Assembly (NCBI RefSeq): GCF_005862235.1
Contig: NZ_VCEK01000002.1
Location: 248,001-312,000, forward strand
Direction of reading: 5' to 3'
DNA length: 64,000 nt
Origin: Saccharomonospora piscinae
Lineage (GTDB): Bacteria; Actinomycetota; Actinomycetes; Mycobacteriales; Pseudonocardiaceae
Part shown: piece by piece, positions 1 through 7,788 of the stretch
Layout of the letters: every line of letters starts with the position of its first letter
Position numbering within the stretch: the first letter of the stretch is position 1
Notes under the pieces: model-generated
The model's database searches: none
What the model was told of the DNA's origin: nothing
The model's input: only the letters and a program-made list of their open reading frames with translations
Position numbers and translations under genes: made by a program

Positions 1-169
1 AGTGTTCCGCCGCGTCGGCGGTGTCGCCGGAAGTGCTGCCGCCGTACCCTTGCGTCAGCGCCGCCGCGGGCTTCATGGACCGCAGGCCGTCCCACAGGGA
101 CGGCAGGCCCCAGCCGTAACCGGTGACGGCGCCGACCCCGCAGATATCGATTCCACCTCGCACACTCAC
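1..169 (-). CDS. Beta-ketoacyl synthase-like protein, 5' end only
   Basis: The reverse strand reads from a GTG at 169 to the window edge with no stop. About 56 residues are visible. The start is supported by GAGGAG seven bases upstream. After a few residues it has ICGVGAVTGYGWG, then LWDGL and SMKP, which matches the N-terminus of ketosynthase (KAS/thiolase-fold) proteins, where a Gly-rich strand is followed by a 'W..L..G' helix. The active-site Cys and His lie outside the window, so whether it is a fatty-acid, polyketide or degenerate KS cannot be judged. It is transcribed away from the c-di-GMP gene at 378; the 208 bases between them must hold both promoters. Confidence 0.6.
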   Translation of the reverse strand, partial: MSVRGGIDICGVGAVTGYGWGLPSLWDGLRSMKPAAALTQGYGGSTSGDTADAAEH

Positions 170-377
170 GATGATCTCCTCACAGTTGTTCGCACTCCTG
201 ACAATGACTCCAGGGCACCGACCGGCACCGACCGAAATGACCGCCTAGTCTGGTGACGGCGGGTTGAAACACTCGCGTTGCGGACTGAAGCGGATGGGGG
301 TTCATTTCCTCCTATTCGCCCAACGGTGATTTCATGCTGTAATCGACTCCGGCAAACGATCGGCGGATGGACGGAGC

Positions 378-3179
378 ATGGAGGCTTCTACCCACGACGG
401 GCTGTCCACCTGGTTCTCCCGGGACCACGAGGACGTCGTCGACCTCGCGCTCGCCGCGAGCGCCGCGGGTACCTTTTCGGTCGACCTTTCCGGTCACGAC
501 GTTACGTGGAGTCCCGAGCTGCCCGAGGTGCTCGGCGTCGAAGGTCACCACCCGGAGCTGGTCAGGACGCGCCTGCTCGAATTGATCGAGCCGCTGACCG
601 TCGCGGCGCGGAATTGCCCGATATGGCACAATTTCGATCTTGAACAGTGTCATACGACGCCCGGCGGTGAAACCAGATGGACCCGATTTCTCGCCCGCAC
701 CCAGGGCAATGGCTCCGTTGGCTCCGTTGGCTCCGACCCGACCAACGGAGCCGCGAGCACCGTCGAGCGACTGGTGGGGATCGCGTCGGACGTGACTGAA
801 CGGCACGGCAACGCGCAGACACTCGCCGACCTCGCGGACCGCTACCGCCTGTTGGTCGAGTTCAGCCCGGACGGGATCTGCGTGCACCAGGACGGCAGGC
901 TGGTGTACGTCAACCCGGCCGTGGCGCGTTTCGTGGCCGCCGAGGAGCCCGCCGAGCTGCTCGGCCGCCCGATCATCGACTTCGTGCGCCCCGCCGCCGT
1001 CCCGGAGATGCTGCGGCGCATCTCCGAGCTGGAAGCCCCGGGAGCGGCCACCGAGCCCACCGAGGTTCGTCTGCGCACACTCGACGGCAACTCGATGCTC
1101 ATCGAGTCGGTGTCGGTGCGGACCACGTGGAAGGGCGAGCCCGCCTATCAGGTGATCATGCGCGACATCACCGCGCAGAAGGCCGCGGAGGCCGCGCTGC
1201 GTTACCAGGCCGCGCTGGTGGCCCACGTCAGCGACGCGATCATCGCCACCACCTCGGACGGCATGGTGAGCAGCTGGAACCCCGCCGCCGAGACCGTCTA
1301 CGGCTACGGCGAGGACGCGGCACTGGGCAGGCCCGTGGGTGAGCTGGTCGGGGCCACGCTCGACCCGGCGGAGGTCCTCGCCCAAGGCGGCGTCGTCGAG
1401 GCCGAGCACCGCAAGGCCGACGGCACCCCGCTCACGGTCCGGGTCTCCGCGTCGCCCATGGACGGGGGTTTCGTGCTCGTCTGCGCGGACGAGACCGCCC
1501 GGCGGGCGGCGGAACGCCGTTATCGCACGGTCGTGGCCGCGCTGGACGAGGGTGTCGTGGTGATCGACGGTCACGGTCTCGTCGGATCGGCGAACCCGGC
1601 GGCGGGACGCATCCTGGGGCTGCCCGTCGACGCCATCATCGGGTGCGCGACGACGTTGTTCCCGCTGTACGACGAGTCGGGCGCGCGCATCCCGCCCAGC
1701 GAGTACCCCTCCGCGCTGACGCGCACCACCGGCCGCGCCACCAACGGTCGCGTGGTGCGGGTGCGGCGTCCCGACGGGCGCTGGGTGTGGCTGTCGATGA
1801 GCTGCAGGCCGCTCGACACCAACGCGACGCCGCCACACCAGGTGGTGACGTCGTTCACCGACATCACCGAACGTCGAGCCATCGGCGAGCAGCTCGAACA
1901 CGACGCCACCCACGATCCGCTCACCAACCTCGCCAACCGCACACTCATCCTGCAACGACTGGAGGAGGCGCTGTGCAGGCCGCGCCGCAAGGGCACGGCC
2001 TGCGTGCTGTTCATCGACCTCGACAAGTTCAAGGTCATCAACGACTCGCTGGGCCACGGCATCGGCGACAAGGTGTTGCGCATCGCGGGCCAGCGGCTCA
2101 AGAACTGCGTGCGCCGCCACGACCTCGTGGGCAGGCTCGGCGGCGACGAGTTCGCGGTGGTCACCTTCGCGCTCGAACACGGCCAGCAGGTCAGGGCCCT
2201 CGTCGACCACATCAGGCAGTCGCTCACCGAACCGATCATCGTGGAGGGCCGCAGGCTCCGGGTCGACGCGAGCATCGGGGTCGTGACGGCCCACGAACAC
2301 GACGAACGCTCGGCCGAGGACCTGCTGCGCGACGCCGACGTGGCGATGTACCAGGCGAAGACGCGAGGGCGCGGTAGGCACGAGCTGTTCGACGTCGAGC
2401 TGCGCGAACGGGTGCAGCGGCAGCTGCGACTGGAGCAGGACCTGCGCGACTCGGTGCGCGGGGGCCAGCTCTGGGTGGCCTACCAGCCGGTGGTGGACCT
2501 GCGCACCTACCAGCGGGTGGCGGTGGAGGCCCTGCTGCGCTGGCAGCACCCCGTCCACGGCAGCATCTCGCCCGGCGAGTTCATCCCGCTGGCCGAGGAG
2601 AGCGACCTCATCAACCTCATCGGCGGATACATGCTGCGCACCAGCACCCGCGAACTGTCGCTGCGACGGCTCCGCGGCGGTACCCGTACCCGGCTCACCG
2701 CCAACCTGTCGGCACGCCAACTGGACGACGAGTCACTCGTCGACGCCGTGGACGACGCGCTGCGCACCACCGGGCTACCCCCGAGCGAGTTGTGTCTGGA
2801 GATCACCGAGAGCGCGCTCATGCGCGAGCCGGAGAAGGCGGCCGAGATACTGACGGCGCTGCGCAACCTCGGTGTCCGGCTGGCGATCGACGACTTCGGT
2901 ACCGGCTACTCGTCACTGGCGCAGCTGTGGAAGCTGCCGCTGGACACGCTGAAGATCGACCGCTCGTTCGTCGCGGGGCTCGACGGCCCCGGTAACCCCG
3001 ACGCCGAGGCGATCATCAAGGGAATCGTCACGATGGCGCACTCCATGGGACTCACCGTCATCGCCGAGGGCACCGAGAACGAGCGCCAGGTGGCCATCCT
3101 GCGCGGGCTCGGTTGCGACCAGGCACAGGGCTTCCACTTCGGCAGGCCCGCCCCGGCCGAGCAGGTGTTCGGGGAGTAG
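378..3179 (+). CDS. PAS-GGDEF-EAL bifunctional c-di-GMP signalling protein
   Basis: A 933-residue cytoplasmic protein with no membrane segment. PAS-type sensor modules lie at roughly residues 30-145, 150-270, 275-375 and 380-500. A diguanylate cyclase domain follows at 510-670, and an EAL phosphodiesterase domain at 695-925. GGDEF is intact, with RRHD five residues before it, which fits the product-inhibition I-site (RxxD). The EAL half keeps EALLRW, the Asn of LTANLS, LEITES, DDFGTGYSS, LKIDRSF and IAEGTE. Both synthesis and hydrolysis of c-di-GMP are therefore plausible from sequence. The ATG at 378 was chosen because the first PAS starts soon after it; upstream in-frame sequence has no better start. 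A 9-bp tandem repeat (GGCTCCGTT) at 711-736 codes for a Gly-Ser-Val linker. Confidence 0.93.
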   Translation: MEASTHDGLSTWFSRDHEDVVDLALAASAAGTFSVDLSGHDVTWSPELPEVLGVEGHHPELVRTRLLELIEPLTVAARNCPIWHNFDLEQCHTTPGGETRWTRFLARTQGNGSVGSVGSDPTNGAASTVERLVGIASDVTERHGNAQTLADLADRYRLLVEFSPDGICVHQDGRLVYVNPAVARFVAAEEPAELLGRPIIDFVRPAAVPEMLRRISELEAPGAATEPTEVRLRTLDGNSMLIESVSVRTTWKGEPAYQVIMRDITAQKAAEAALRYQAALVAHVSDAIIATTSDGMVSSWNPAAETVYGYGEDAALGRPVGELVGATLDPAEVLAQGGVVEAEHRKADGTPLTVRVSASPMDGGFVLVCADETARRAAERRYRTVVAALDEGVVVIDGHGLVGSANPAAGRILGLPVDAIIGCATTLFPLYDESGARIPPSEYPSALTRTTGRATNGRVVRVRRPDGRWVWLSMSCRPLDTNATPPHQVVTSFTDITERRAIGEQLEHDATHDPLTNLANRTLILQRLEEALCRPRRKGTACVLFIDLDKFKVINDSLGHGIGDKVLRIAGQRLKNCVRRHDLVGRLGGDEFAVVTFALEHGQQVRALVDHIRQSLTEPIIVEGRRLRVDASIGVVTAHEHDERSAEDLLRDADVAMYQAKTRGRGRHELFDVELRERVQRQLRLEQDLRDSVRGGQLWVAYQPVVDLRTYQRVAVEALLRWQHPVHGSISPGEFIPLAEESDLINLIGGYMLRTSTRELSLRRLRGGTRTRLTANLSARQLDDESLVDAVDDALRTTGLPPSELCLEITESALMREPEKAAEILTALRNLGVRLAIDDFGTGYSSLAQLWKLPLDTLKIDRSFVAGLDGPGNPDAEAIIKGIVTMAHSMGLTVIAEGTENERQVAILRGLGCDQAQGFHFGRPAPAEQVFGE

Positions 3180-3184
3180 CAGAA

Positions 3185-3255
3185 GATTTGCTCGCAGCGG
3201 ATAATCCTGCGCAGGATGATCCTGCGCGAGCAAATCCGCTGCGTACTATTGACGC
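3185..3255 (+). promoter_or_regulatory. Nested palindromes over a probable leaderless promoter
   Basis: GATTTGCTCGC (3185-3195) is an exact inverted copy of GCGAGCAAATC (3226-3236). GCAGCGGAT (3194-3202) is an exact inverted copy of ATCCGCTGC (3234-3242). The two stems share bases, so only one can form at a time. Between them sits the 14-bp palindrome ATCCTGCGCAGGAT (3204-3217), and ATCCTGCGC repeats at 3219-3227. TACTAT at 3244-3249 is a good -10 and ends six bases before the ATG at 3256, as expected of a leaderless actinobacterial transcript. Operator or terminator/attenuator are both possible readings. Confidence 0.5.
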
Positions 3256-4665
3256 ATGGTGTTCCTCAATCGGGTCGACGAGCTGGCCTACCTGCGCCGT
3301 CGGGTCGCGGGAGACTCCGCTGAGCTGCTGGTGGTCTACGGGCGCCGCAGGGTGGGCAAGACGGAGTTGCTCACGCACCTCGCGGCCGAGACCCGCTCAC
3401 TCGTGTTCGAGGCCACCGAAACGGTCAACCACGAACAGCTACTGGACTTCACCACCGAGCTGGCCCGGGTATCCGACGACCCGCTCCTGGCGGCGCAACC
3501 ACTCACCAGCTGGGACGCCGCGCTCGCCGCGGTGGCCCGTTTCGTCGGTGACCAGCGCACCGTCGTGGTGCTCGACGAGTTCCAGCTGCTCGCGCAGCAG
3601 GCACCCGAACTGGAGAGCGTGCTCAGCCGCTGGTGGCGAACGACGGGGCGCACGTTGCCACTGGTCCTCGTGCTGGCGGGCAGCGAGGTGTCCTTCTTCG
3701 AGGACGACGTACTGGCCGGACGTCTCTACGGCCGCAGGACCGGCCAGCTCCGCGTCGAACCGTTTCTCGCGAGGGACACCGGCCTTTTCCATCCCGGCTA
3801 CTCCGCCGAGGACGCGATCCGGACGTACTCGGTGTGCGGCGGCGTTCCGTACTATCTCGAACGGTTCACCGACGACCGCCCGCTGGCCGCACACCTGCTC
3901 GACGAGGTGTTCGACCGAGGAGGTCTGCTTCACGACGAGGCCGAGCTGCTGCTACGGCAGTCGATTCGCGATCCGGCTGGTCACGTGGCAGTGCTGCGAG
4001 CCATCGCGCACGGGCACAACCGCAACAGCACGATCGCCGCACGCACCGGACTGGAACCCGCACAGGTGACCAAGGTGCTCCGCGTGCTCGAACGCCTTGG
4101 CCTTGTCCAGCAGGAGCGGCCGGTGACCACCTCGCAGCGGGCCAAGAAGACGAGTTACCGCATCGCCGACCAGTTCCTCCGGTTCCACTACCGCTTCGTC
4201 GAGCCCGCGCGCTCACAGTTGCGCACCCGAGCGCTGGCGGAGGCGTATCTGGAGCAGACCGTGCTGCCGCGCTTCGACGAGCACACCTCCCTCGCCTGGG
4301 AGGACGTCTGCCGCGAGCATGTGCTGCTGTCGTTCCCGGACGTCGCGCGGATCGGCCGCTGGTGGGGCCCCGTCCCCACCGGCCAGGACAGGCGGACCGA
4401 GGAACGGGAACTCGACATCGTCGGGCTCGATCCCCAGCACCAGGTCTCCGTCGTCGGAATGTGCAAGTGGACGCGGTCGGCCGTCGACTTCGACGAGCTG
4501 AACCTGCTCGACCGCCTGACCCCGTACGCCGCGAAGACAGCGCGACCCCACCGCGTGCTGTGCTCGCGTTCCGGGTTCACCGAGCGGCTTCGGTCCGTTG
4601 CGGCGGCCGACGACACGCTGACCCTGCTCACCCCTGAGGACGTGCTGAGCAGTCCGGCGGCCTAG
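3256..4665 (+). CDS. AAA-type ATPase with C-terminal DUF234-like nuclease-fold domain
   Basis: A 469-residue protein of the 'archaeal ATPase/DUF234' type. Walker A is GRRRVGKTEL near residue 30 and Walker B is VVVLDEFQLL near 105. A winged-helix-like segment follows at about 255-310, where ARTGLEPAQVTKVLRVLE resembles a recognition helix region. The C-terminal part around 375-415 (ERELDIVGLD...VGMCKW) has the E-x-D-I-V...C/K-W pattern seen in DUF234 domains related to restriction-endonuclease folds. The biological role of this family is poorly known. The gene ends four bases before the convergent small LuxR gene and is not in an operon. Palindromes lie directly over its promoter. Confidence 0.8.
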   Translation: MVFLNRVDELAYLRRRVAGDSAELLVVYGRRRVGKTELLTHLAAETRSLVFEATETVNHEQLLDFTTELARVSDDPLLAAQPLTSWDAALAAVARFVGDQRTVVVLDEFQLLAQQAPELESVLSRWWRTTGRTLPLVLVLAGSEVSFFEDDVLAGRLYGRRTGQLRVEPFLARDTGLFHPGYSAEDAIRTYSVCGGVPYYLERFTDDRPLAAHLLDEVFDRGGLLHDEAELLLRQSIRDPAGHVAVLRAIAHGHNRNSTIAARTGLEPAQVTKVLRVLERLGLVQQERPVTTSQRAKKTSYRIADQFLRFHYRFVEPARSQLRTRALAEAYLEQTVLPRFDEHTSLAWEDVCREHVLLSFPDVARIGRWWGPVPTGQDRRTEERELDIVGLDPQHQVSVVGMCKWTRSAVDFDELNLLDRLTPYAAKTARPHRVLCSRSGFTERLRSVAAADDTLTLLTPEDVLSSPAA

Positions 4666-4669
4666 AACG

Positions 4670-4879
4670 TCACAGCAGCCCCTGCCGCACGGCCCACACC
4701 ACGGCCTCGATGCGCGTGGACACGCCGATGCGGTCACAGGCACCGCGAACGCGCCTGCGCACGGTGCGCTCGGACAGGCCGACGCGCCGCGCCACCGCGT
4801 CGAGCGGCAGGCCCGTCGCGAGCAACCGCAACAGCTCGACGTCGCGTTCGGCCAGCCGGTCCCCTTCTCGTAGCGTCAT
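4670..4879 (-). CDS. Short LuxR-type HTH protein downstream of lutC
   Basis: A 69-residue protein that is essentially one LuxR/GerE DNA-binding domain. ERDVELLRLLATGLPLDAVA corresponds to the first two helices, and VGLSERTVRRRV to the recognition helix. There is no sensor, receiver or ATPase domain. The ATG at 4879 overlaps the lutC stop (ATGA), so it is translationally coupled as the last gene of lutABC. An upstream extension exists in frame but is antisense-like and runs through lutC. A role as feedback regulator of lactate metabolism is inferred only from position. Free-standing LuxR domains can also act as DNA-binding partners of other proteins. Confidence 0.75.
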   Translation of the reverse strand: MTLREGDRLAERDVELLRLLATGLPLDAVARRVGLSERTVRRRVRGACDRIGVSTRIEAVVWAVRQGLL

Positions 4880-5487
4880 GGCTCCACCAGCAGCACTTCG
4901 AGTGTGCGCGGGCCGTGTACGCCCTCCACGCGGTCGAGTTCGATGTCGCTGGTGGCCGACGGGCCACTCACGAAGGTCAGCGGCCGGACGGGATCGAGCC
5001 GCCGGAGCGCCTGTGGCACGCTCACCTCGATCTGGTCGGCGCGCACGACACACAGGTGGTAGTCCGGAACCAGCGTGAGCAGACGCCTGCCCTGCGCCGC
5101 GCCGGCGTCGAGCACGATCGTGCCGGTCTCGGCGATCGCGACGGCGCATCCGGTGAGCACGCCGTCCACGGAGTCCACCTCGGACAGCGGCAGCGGCGGA
5201 TCGTCCCGCAGCCACCGCACTCCGGGCACCCGCAGGCGTTCCGGCAGGTCGGCCGGTACCACCATCGTCGTCGCGTCCCGCGCGTTGAGACACGCTGTGA
5301 TCGCACCCGGGAGGTCGTCGTCGGCGACCCGATGCACGACGGCCCGGTAGTCCTCGACACGCTCCCTCAGCAACCCCACCGGGTCGGCGGCCGTGCGGTC
5401 GGTGTCGTAGTCGCGGGGCACCGGCACGGACCGCCGCCGCACCGCGCGCCCGATGCGGGCCAGGATCTCGTCTCGCGCGTCAGCCAC
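4876..5487 (-). CDS. lutC: Lactate utilization protein LutC (LUD domain)
   Basis: A 203-residue LUD/DUF162 protein, the third subunit of the LutABC L-lactate oxidation complex. The GTG start at 5487 overlaps the lutB stop by eight bases. The segment around residues 95-135 (VDGVLTGCAVAIAETGTIVL) is the typical LUD core, and SDIELDRVEGVHGP near the end is the family's conserved C-terminal signature. Order and overlaps fit the conserved lutA-lutB-lutC operon. In known systems the complex oxidises L-lactate to pyruvate in the cytosol using Fe-S clusters. Confidence 0.9.
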   Translation of the reverse strand: MADARDEILARIGRAVRRRSVPVPRDYDTDRTAADPVGLLRERVEDYRAVVHRVADDDLPGAITACLNARDATTMVVPADLPERLRVPGVRWLRDDPPLPLSEVDSVDGVLTGCAVAIAETGTIVLDAGAAQGRRLLTLVPDYHLCVVRADQIEVSVPQALRRLDPVRPLTFVSGPSATSDIELDRVEGVHGPRTLEVLLVEP

Positions 5488-6907
5488 GACGGCGCCTCCA
5501 CCACGTCCGGAAGGACTCCTTCGGCAAGGCCGGAAAGTCGCGTGTGGCCGTCCACTTCGAACCCGGCCACGGCAGGCGCCGGATCGTCCCGTCGTCTCCG
5601 GCGAGAAACCGGGACAGCGACCCGGCCCGCTGCGCGGCCTCGTAGCGCCGGGGATCGCGGAACACCCACGCGGCGCCGGACATGGCCAGCGCCTCCGGAT
5701 TCCGCTTCGGTTTCGCCGCCACGGCCTCGGCTCGCAGGTGGGTCAGCACCTCGGGAATGTTGATCCGCACGGGGCACACCTCGTAACACGCGCCGCACAG
5801 GGACGACGCGAACGGCAGCGACGCGGCCTGCTTGTCGCTCATGTCCCCCGCGAGCTGCGGCGCGAGGATCGCCCCGATCGGCCCCGGATACACCGACCCG
5901 TACGCCTGCCCCCCGGTACGCTCGTAGACGGGGCACACGTTCAGGCACGCCGAGCAGCGGATGCACCGCAAAGCCTGGCTGCCCACCTCGTCGGCCAGCG
6001 TGGCGGTGCGGCCGTTGTCCAGCAGCACGAGATGGAACTCGCTCGGCCCGTCGCCCGGTGTCACGCCGGACCAGACCGACGTGTACGGATTCATGCGCTC
6101 CGCCGTGGACGACCGTGGCAGCAGCTGGAGAAAAACCTCCAGGTCCCGCCAGGTCGGCACGAGCTTCTCGATGCCCATCACCGTGATCAGGGTCTCGGGC
6201 AGCGTCAGGCACATGCGCCCGTTGCCCTCCGACTCCACGACGGCGATCGAACCGGTGTCGGCCACGGCGAAGTTCGCGCCCGACACCGCGACCTTGGCCG
6301 AGAGGAACTTGCGGCGCAGGTGCCTCCGGGCCGCCTCGGCCAGCTCCCCCGGATCGTCGGAGTCCGGCGCCTCCGGCATCCGGCGCGCGAAGATTTCTTT
6401 GATCTCGGCGCGGTTGCGATGGATGGCCGGAACCAGGATGTGCGAGGGCAGGTCGTCGCCGAGCTGCACGATCAGTTCAGCGAGGTCGGTCTCGACCGCG
6501 CGTACCCCACCGGCCTCCAGCGCGGAGTTCAACCCGATCTCGGCGGTGGCCATCGACTTGACCTTCACGACCTCCTCGGCGCCCTTGGCACGCGCGAGGT
6601 CGAGCACGATGCGGTTGGCCTCGTCGGCGTCGCGGGCCCAGTGCACGACGCCGCCCCGGGCCGTCACAGCCTCCTCCAGACGCAACAGGTAGGTGTCGAG
6701 GCGGGCGAGCACGTCGTCCTTGACGGCCTCGCCCGCCCTGCGCAGCTCCTCCCAGTCGGGGAGCTCGGCGACGGCCTGCTCACGCTTGCCCCGGATCGTG
6801 GTCGTCGCCTTGCGCAGGTTCGTCCGGAGCTGCGTGTTCCCGAGCGCCTCGCGCGCGGCGCGGGGAAACGTCGGGCTACCGAGCCACGTCACGGGGTTGC
6901 GACCCAC
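5480..6907 (-). CDS. lutB: Iron-sulfur protein LutB of lactate oxidation
   Basis: A 475-residue LUD-domain protein with a C-terminal ferredoxin part. Two Cys clusters are visible: CIRCSACLNVCPVYE near residue 315 and CGACYEVCPVRI near 370, enough for two [4Fe-4S] centres. The N-terminal LUD portion contains KSMATAEIGLN and VAVSGANFAVADTGS, both typical of LutB/YkgF. The GTG at 6907 was chosen because GGAGGAG lies six to seven bases upstream and the longer ORF would overlap lutA in a region with no homology. It overlaps lutA by 19 bases and lutC by 8, so the three products are translated as one coupled unit. Confidence 0.93.
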   Translation of the reverse strand: MGRNPVTWLGSPTFPRAAREALGNTQLRTNLRKATTTIRGKREQAVAELPDWEELRRAGEAVKDDVLARLDTYLLRLEEAVTARGGVVHWARDADEANRIVLDLARAKGAEEVVKVKSMATAEIGLNSALEAGGVRAVETDLAELIVQLGDDLPSHILVPAIHRNRAEIKEIFARRMPEAPDSDDPGELAEAARRHLRRKFLSAKVAVSGANFAVADTGSIAVVESEGNGRMCLTLPETLITVMGIEKLVPTWRDLEVFLQLLPRSSTAERMNPYTSVWSGVTPGDGPSEFHLVLLDNGRTATLADEVGSQALRCIRCSACLNVCPVYERTGGQAYGSVYPGPIGAILAPQLAGDMSDKQAASLPFASSLCGACYEVCPVRINIPEVLTHLRAEAVAAKPKRNPEALAMSGAAWVFRDPRRYEAAQRAGSLSRFLAGDDGTIRRLPWPGSKWTATRDFPALPKESFRTWWRRRRG

Positions 6908-7620
6908 GGCTGCTCCTCCGTACTCGCGAGAATCTCCGCCAGGTGTACCGCCCGCACCCCGGTACGCAGCCGGGACAGGCCGCCGCCGAGATGCATGAGG
7001 CACGAGTTGTCGCCCGCCGTGACCACCTGCGCGCCGGTGTCCTGCACGCAGCGCATCTTGTCGGCGAGCATGGCCGTGGACGTCTCGGCGTTCTTCAACG
7101 CGAACGTGCCGCCGAAACCGCAACACTGCTCCGCCTGCGGCAGCTCGACCAGCGTCAGTCCCCGCACCGCGCGCAGCAGGCGCAGCGGTTTCTCACCGAC
7201 GCCCAGCATCCGCAGCGAGTGGCAGGTGGGGTGGTAGGTCACCCGGTGCGGGAAGTACGCCCCGACGTCGGTGACGCCGAGGACGTCCACCAGGAACTCG
7301 CTGAGTTCGTAGGTCCGTTCCACGGCGGGGCTGGTGCCGCACACGCCAGGGTGGATCTCGCGCACCATCCCCGCGCACGACCCCGAGGGCGCGACCACGT
7401 GGTCGTAGCCGTCGAACACTTCGGCGTAGCGCTGGGCCAGCGGCGCGGTCTCGGCCTGGTAGCCGGTGTTGTAGTGCATCTGCCCGCAGCAGGTCTGGTC
7501 GAGCGGGAAGTCGACCTCGCAGCCGAGCCGTTCGAGCAGTCCCACGACGGCCTTCGCGGTGTCGGGGTACAGCGTGTCGGTGAGGCAGGTGGCGAACAGC
7601 GCCACCCGGGGCGCGCTCAT
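6889..7620 (-). CDS. lutA: Lactate oxidation subunit LutA (Cys-rich, CCG domains)
   Basis: A 243-residue protein with the two CCG modules of the GlcF/HdrB/LutA group. CCGQMHYNTG lies near residue 44 and CCGFGGTFA near 166, each preceded by a partner Cys further upstream. This family binds an Fe-S centre through these cysteines and works with LutB. The ATG at 7620 has GGAGGGG upstream. It is the first gene of the lut operon. The 170 bases upstream contain a GntR/LldR-like operator candidate but no divergent regulator gene. Confidence 0.92.
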   Translation of the reverse strand: MSAPRVALFATCLTDTLYPDTAKAVVGLLERLGCEVDFPLDQTCCGQMHYNTGYQAETAPLAQRYAEVFDGYDHVVAPSGSCAGMVREIHPGVCGTSPAVERTYELSEFLVDVLGVTDVGAYFPHRVTYHPTCHSLRMLGVGEKPLRLLRAVRGLTLVELPQAEQCCGFGGTFALKNAETSTAMLADKMRCVQDTGAQVVTAGDNSCLMHLGGGLSRLRTGVRAVHLAEILASTEEQPWVATP

Positions 7621-7776
7621 ACCGGCAGCCCCTCCACAGCGCCAAAGATCGGATCACTGAGCGCGAGGATTGACATGGAAGGTGTCCCGGTCCACTCGTG
7701 ATACAGCACGCGGCCTAGGTTAGTTGTCCGACTCCGGACGCGCCAGACTCAATCTGAACCCCGCCCCGCCGAAGAG

Positions 7777-7787
7777 TCATCCGACCA
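7777..7787. promoter_or_regulatory. Candidate GntR/LldR-type operator of lutABC
   Basis: On the minus strand this reads TGGTCGGATGA, one mismatch from the T-N-G-T-N3-A-C-N-A pattern reported for actinobacterial LldR/FadR-type lactate regulators. It lies 157 bases upstream of lutA and just beyond the stop codon of the monooxygenase gene. The match is short, so chance is a real alternative. Confidence 0.25.
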
Positions 7788-7788
7788 A

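Noticed and set aside
2-256. 84-codon ORF on the plus strand at the window start
   Set aside because: Antisense to the ketosynthase N-terminus, with Arg-rich unstructured translation.
312-2720. 802-codon ORF on the minus strand
   Set aside because: Antisense to the PAS-GGDEF-EAL gene; low-complexity His/Val/Arg-rich protein without any domain, a common artefact of high-G+C codon bias.
6908-7126. N-terminal extension of lutB to an upstream ATG
   Set aside because: It would overlap lutA fully in another frame and reads as Arg/Gly-rich shadow; the GTG at 6907 has an excellent ribosome site.
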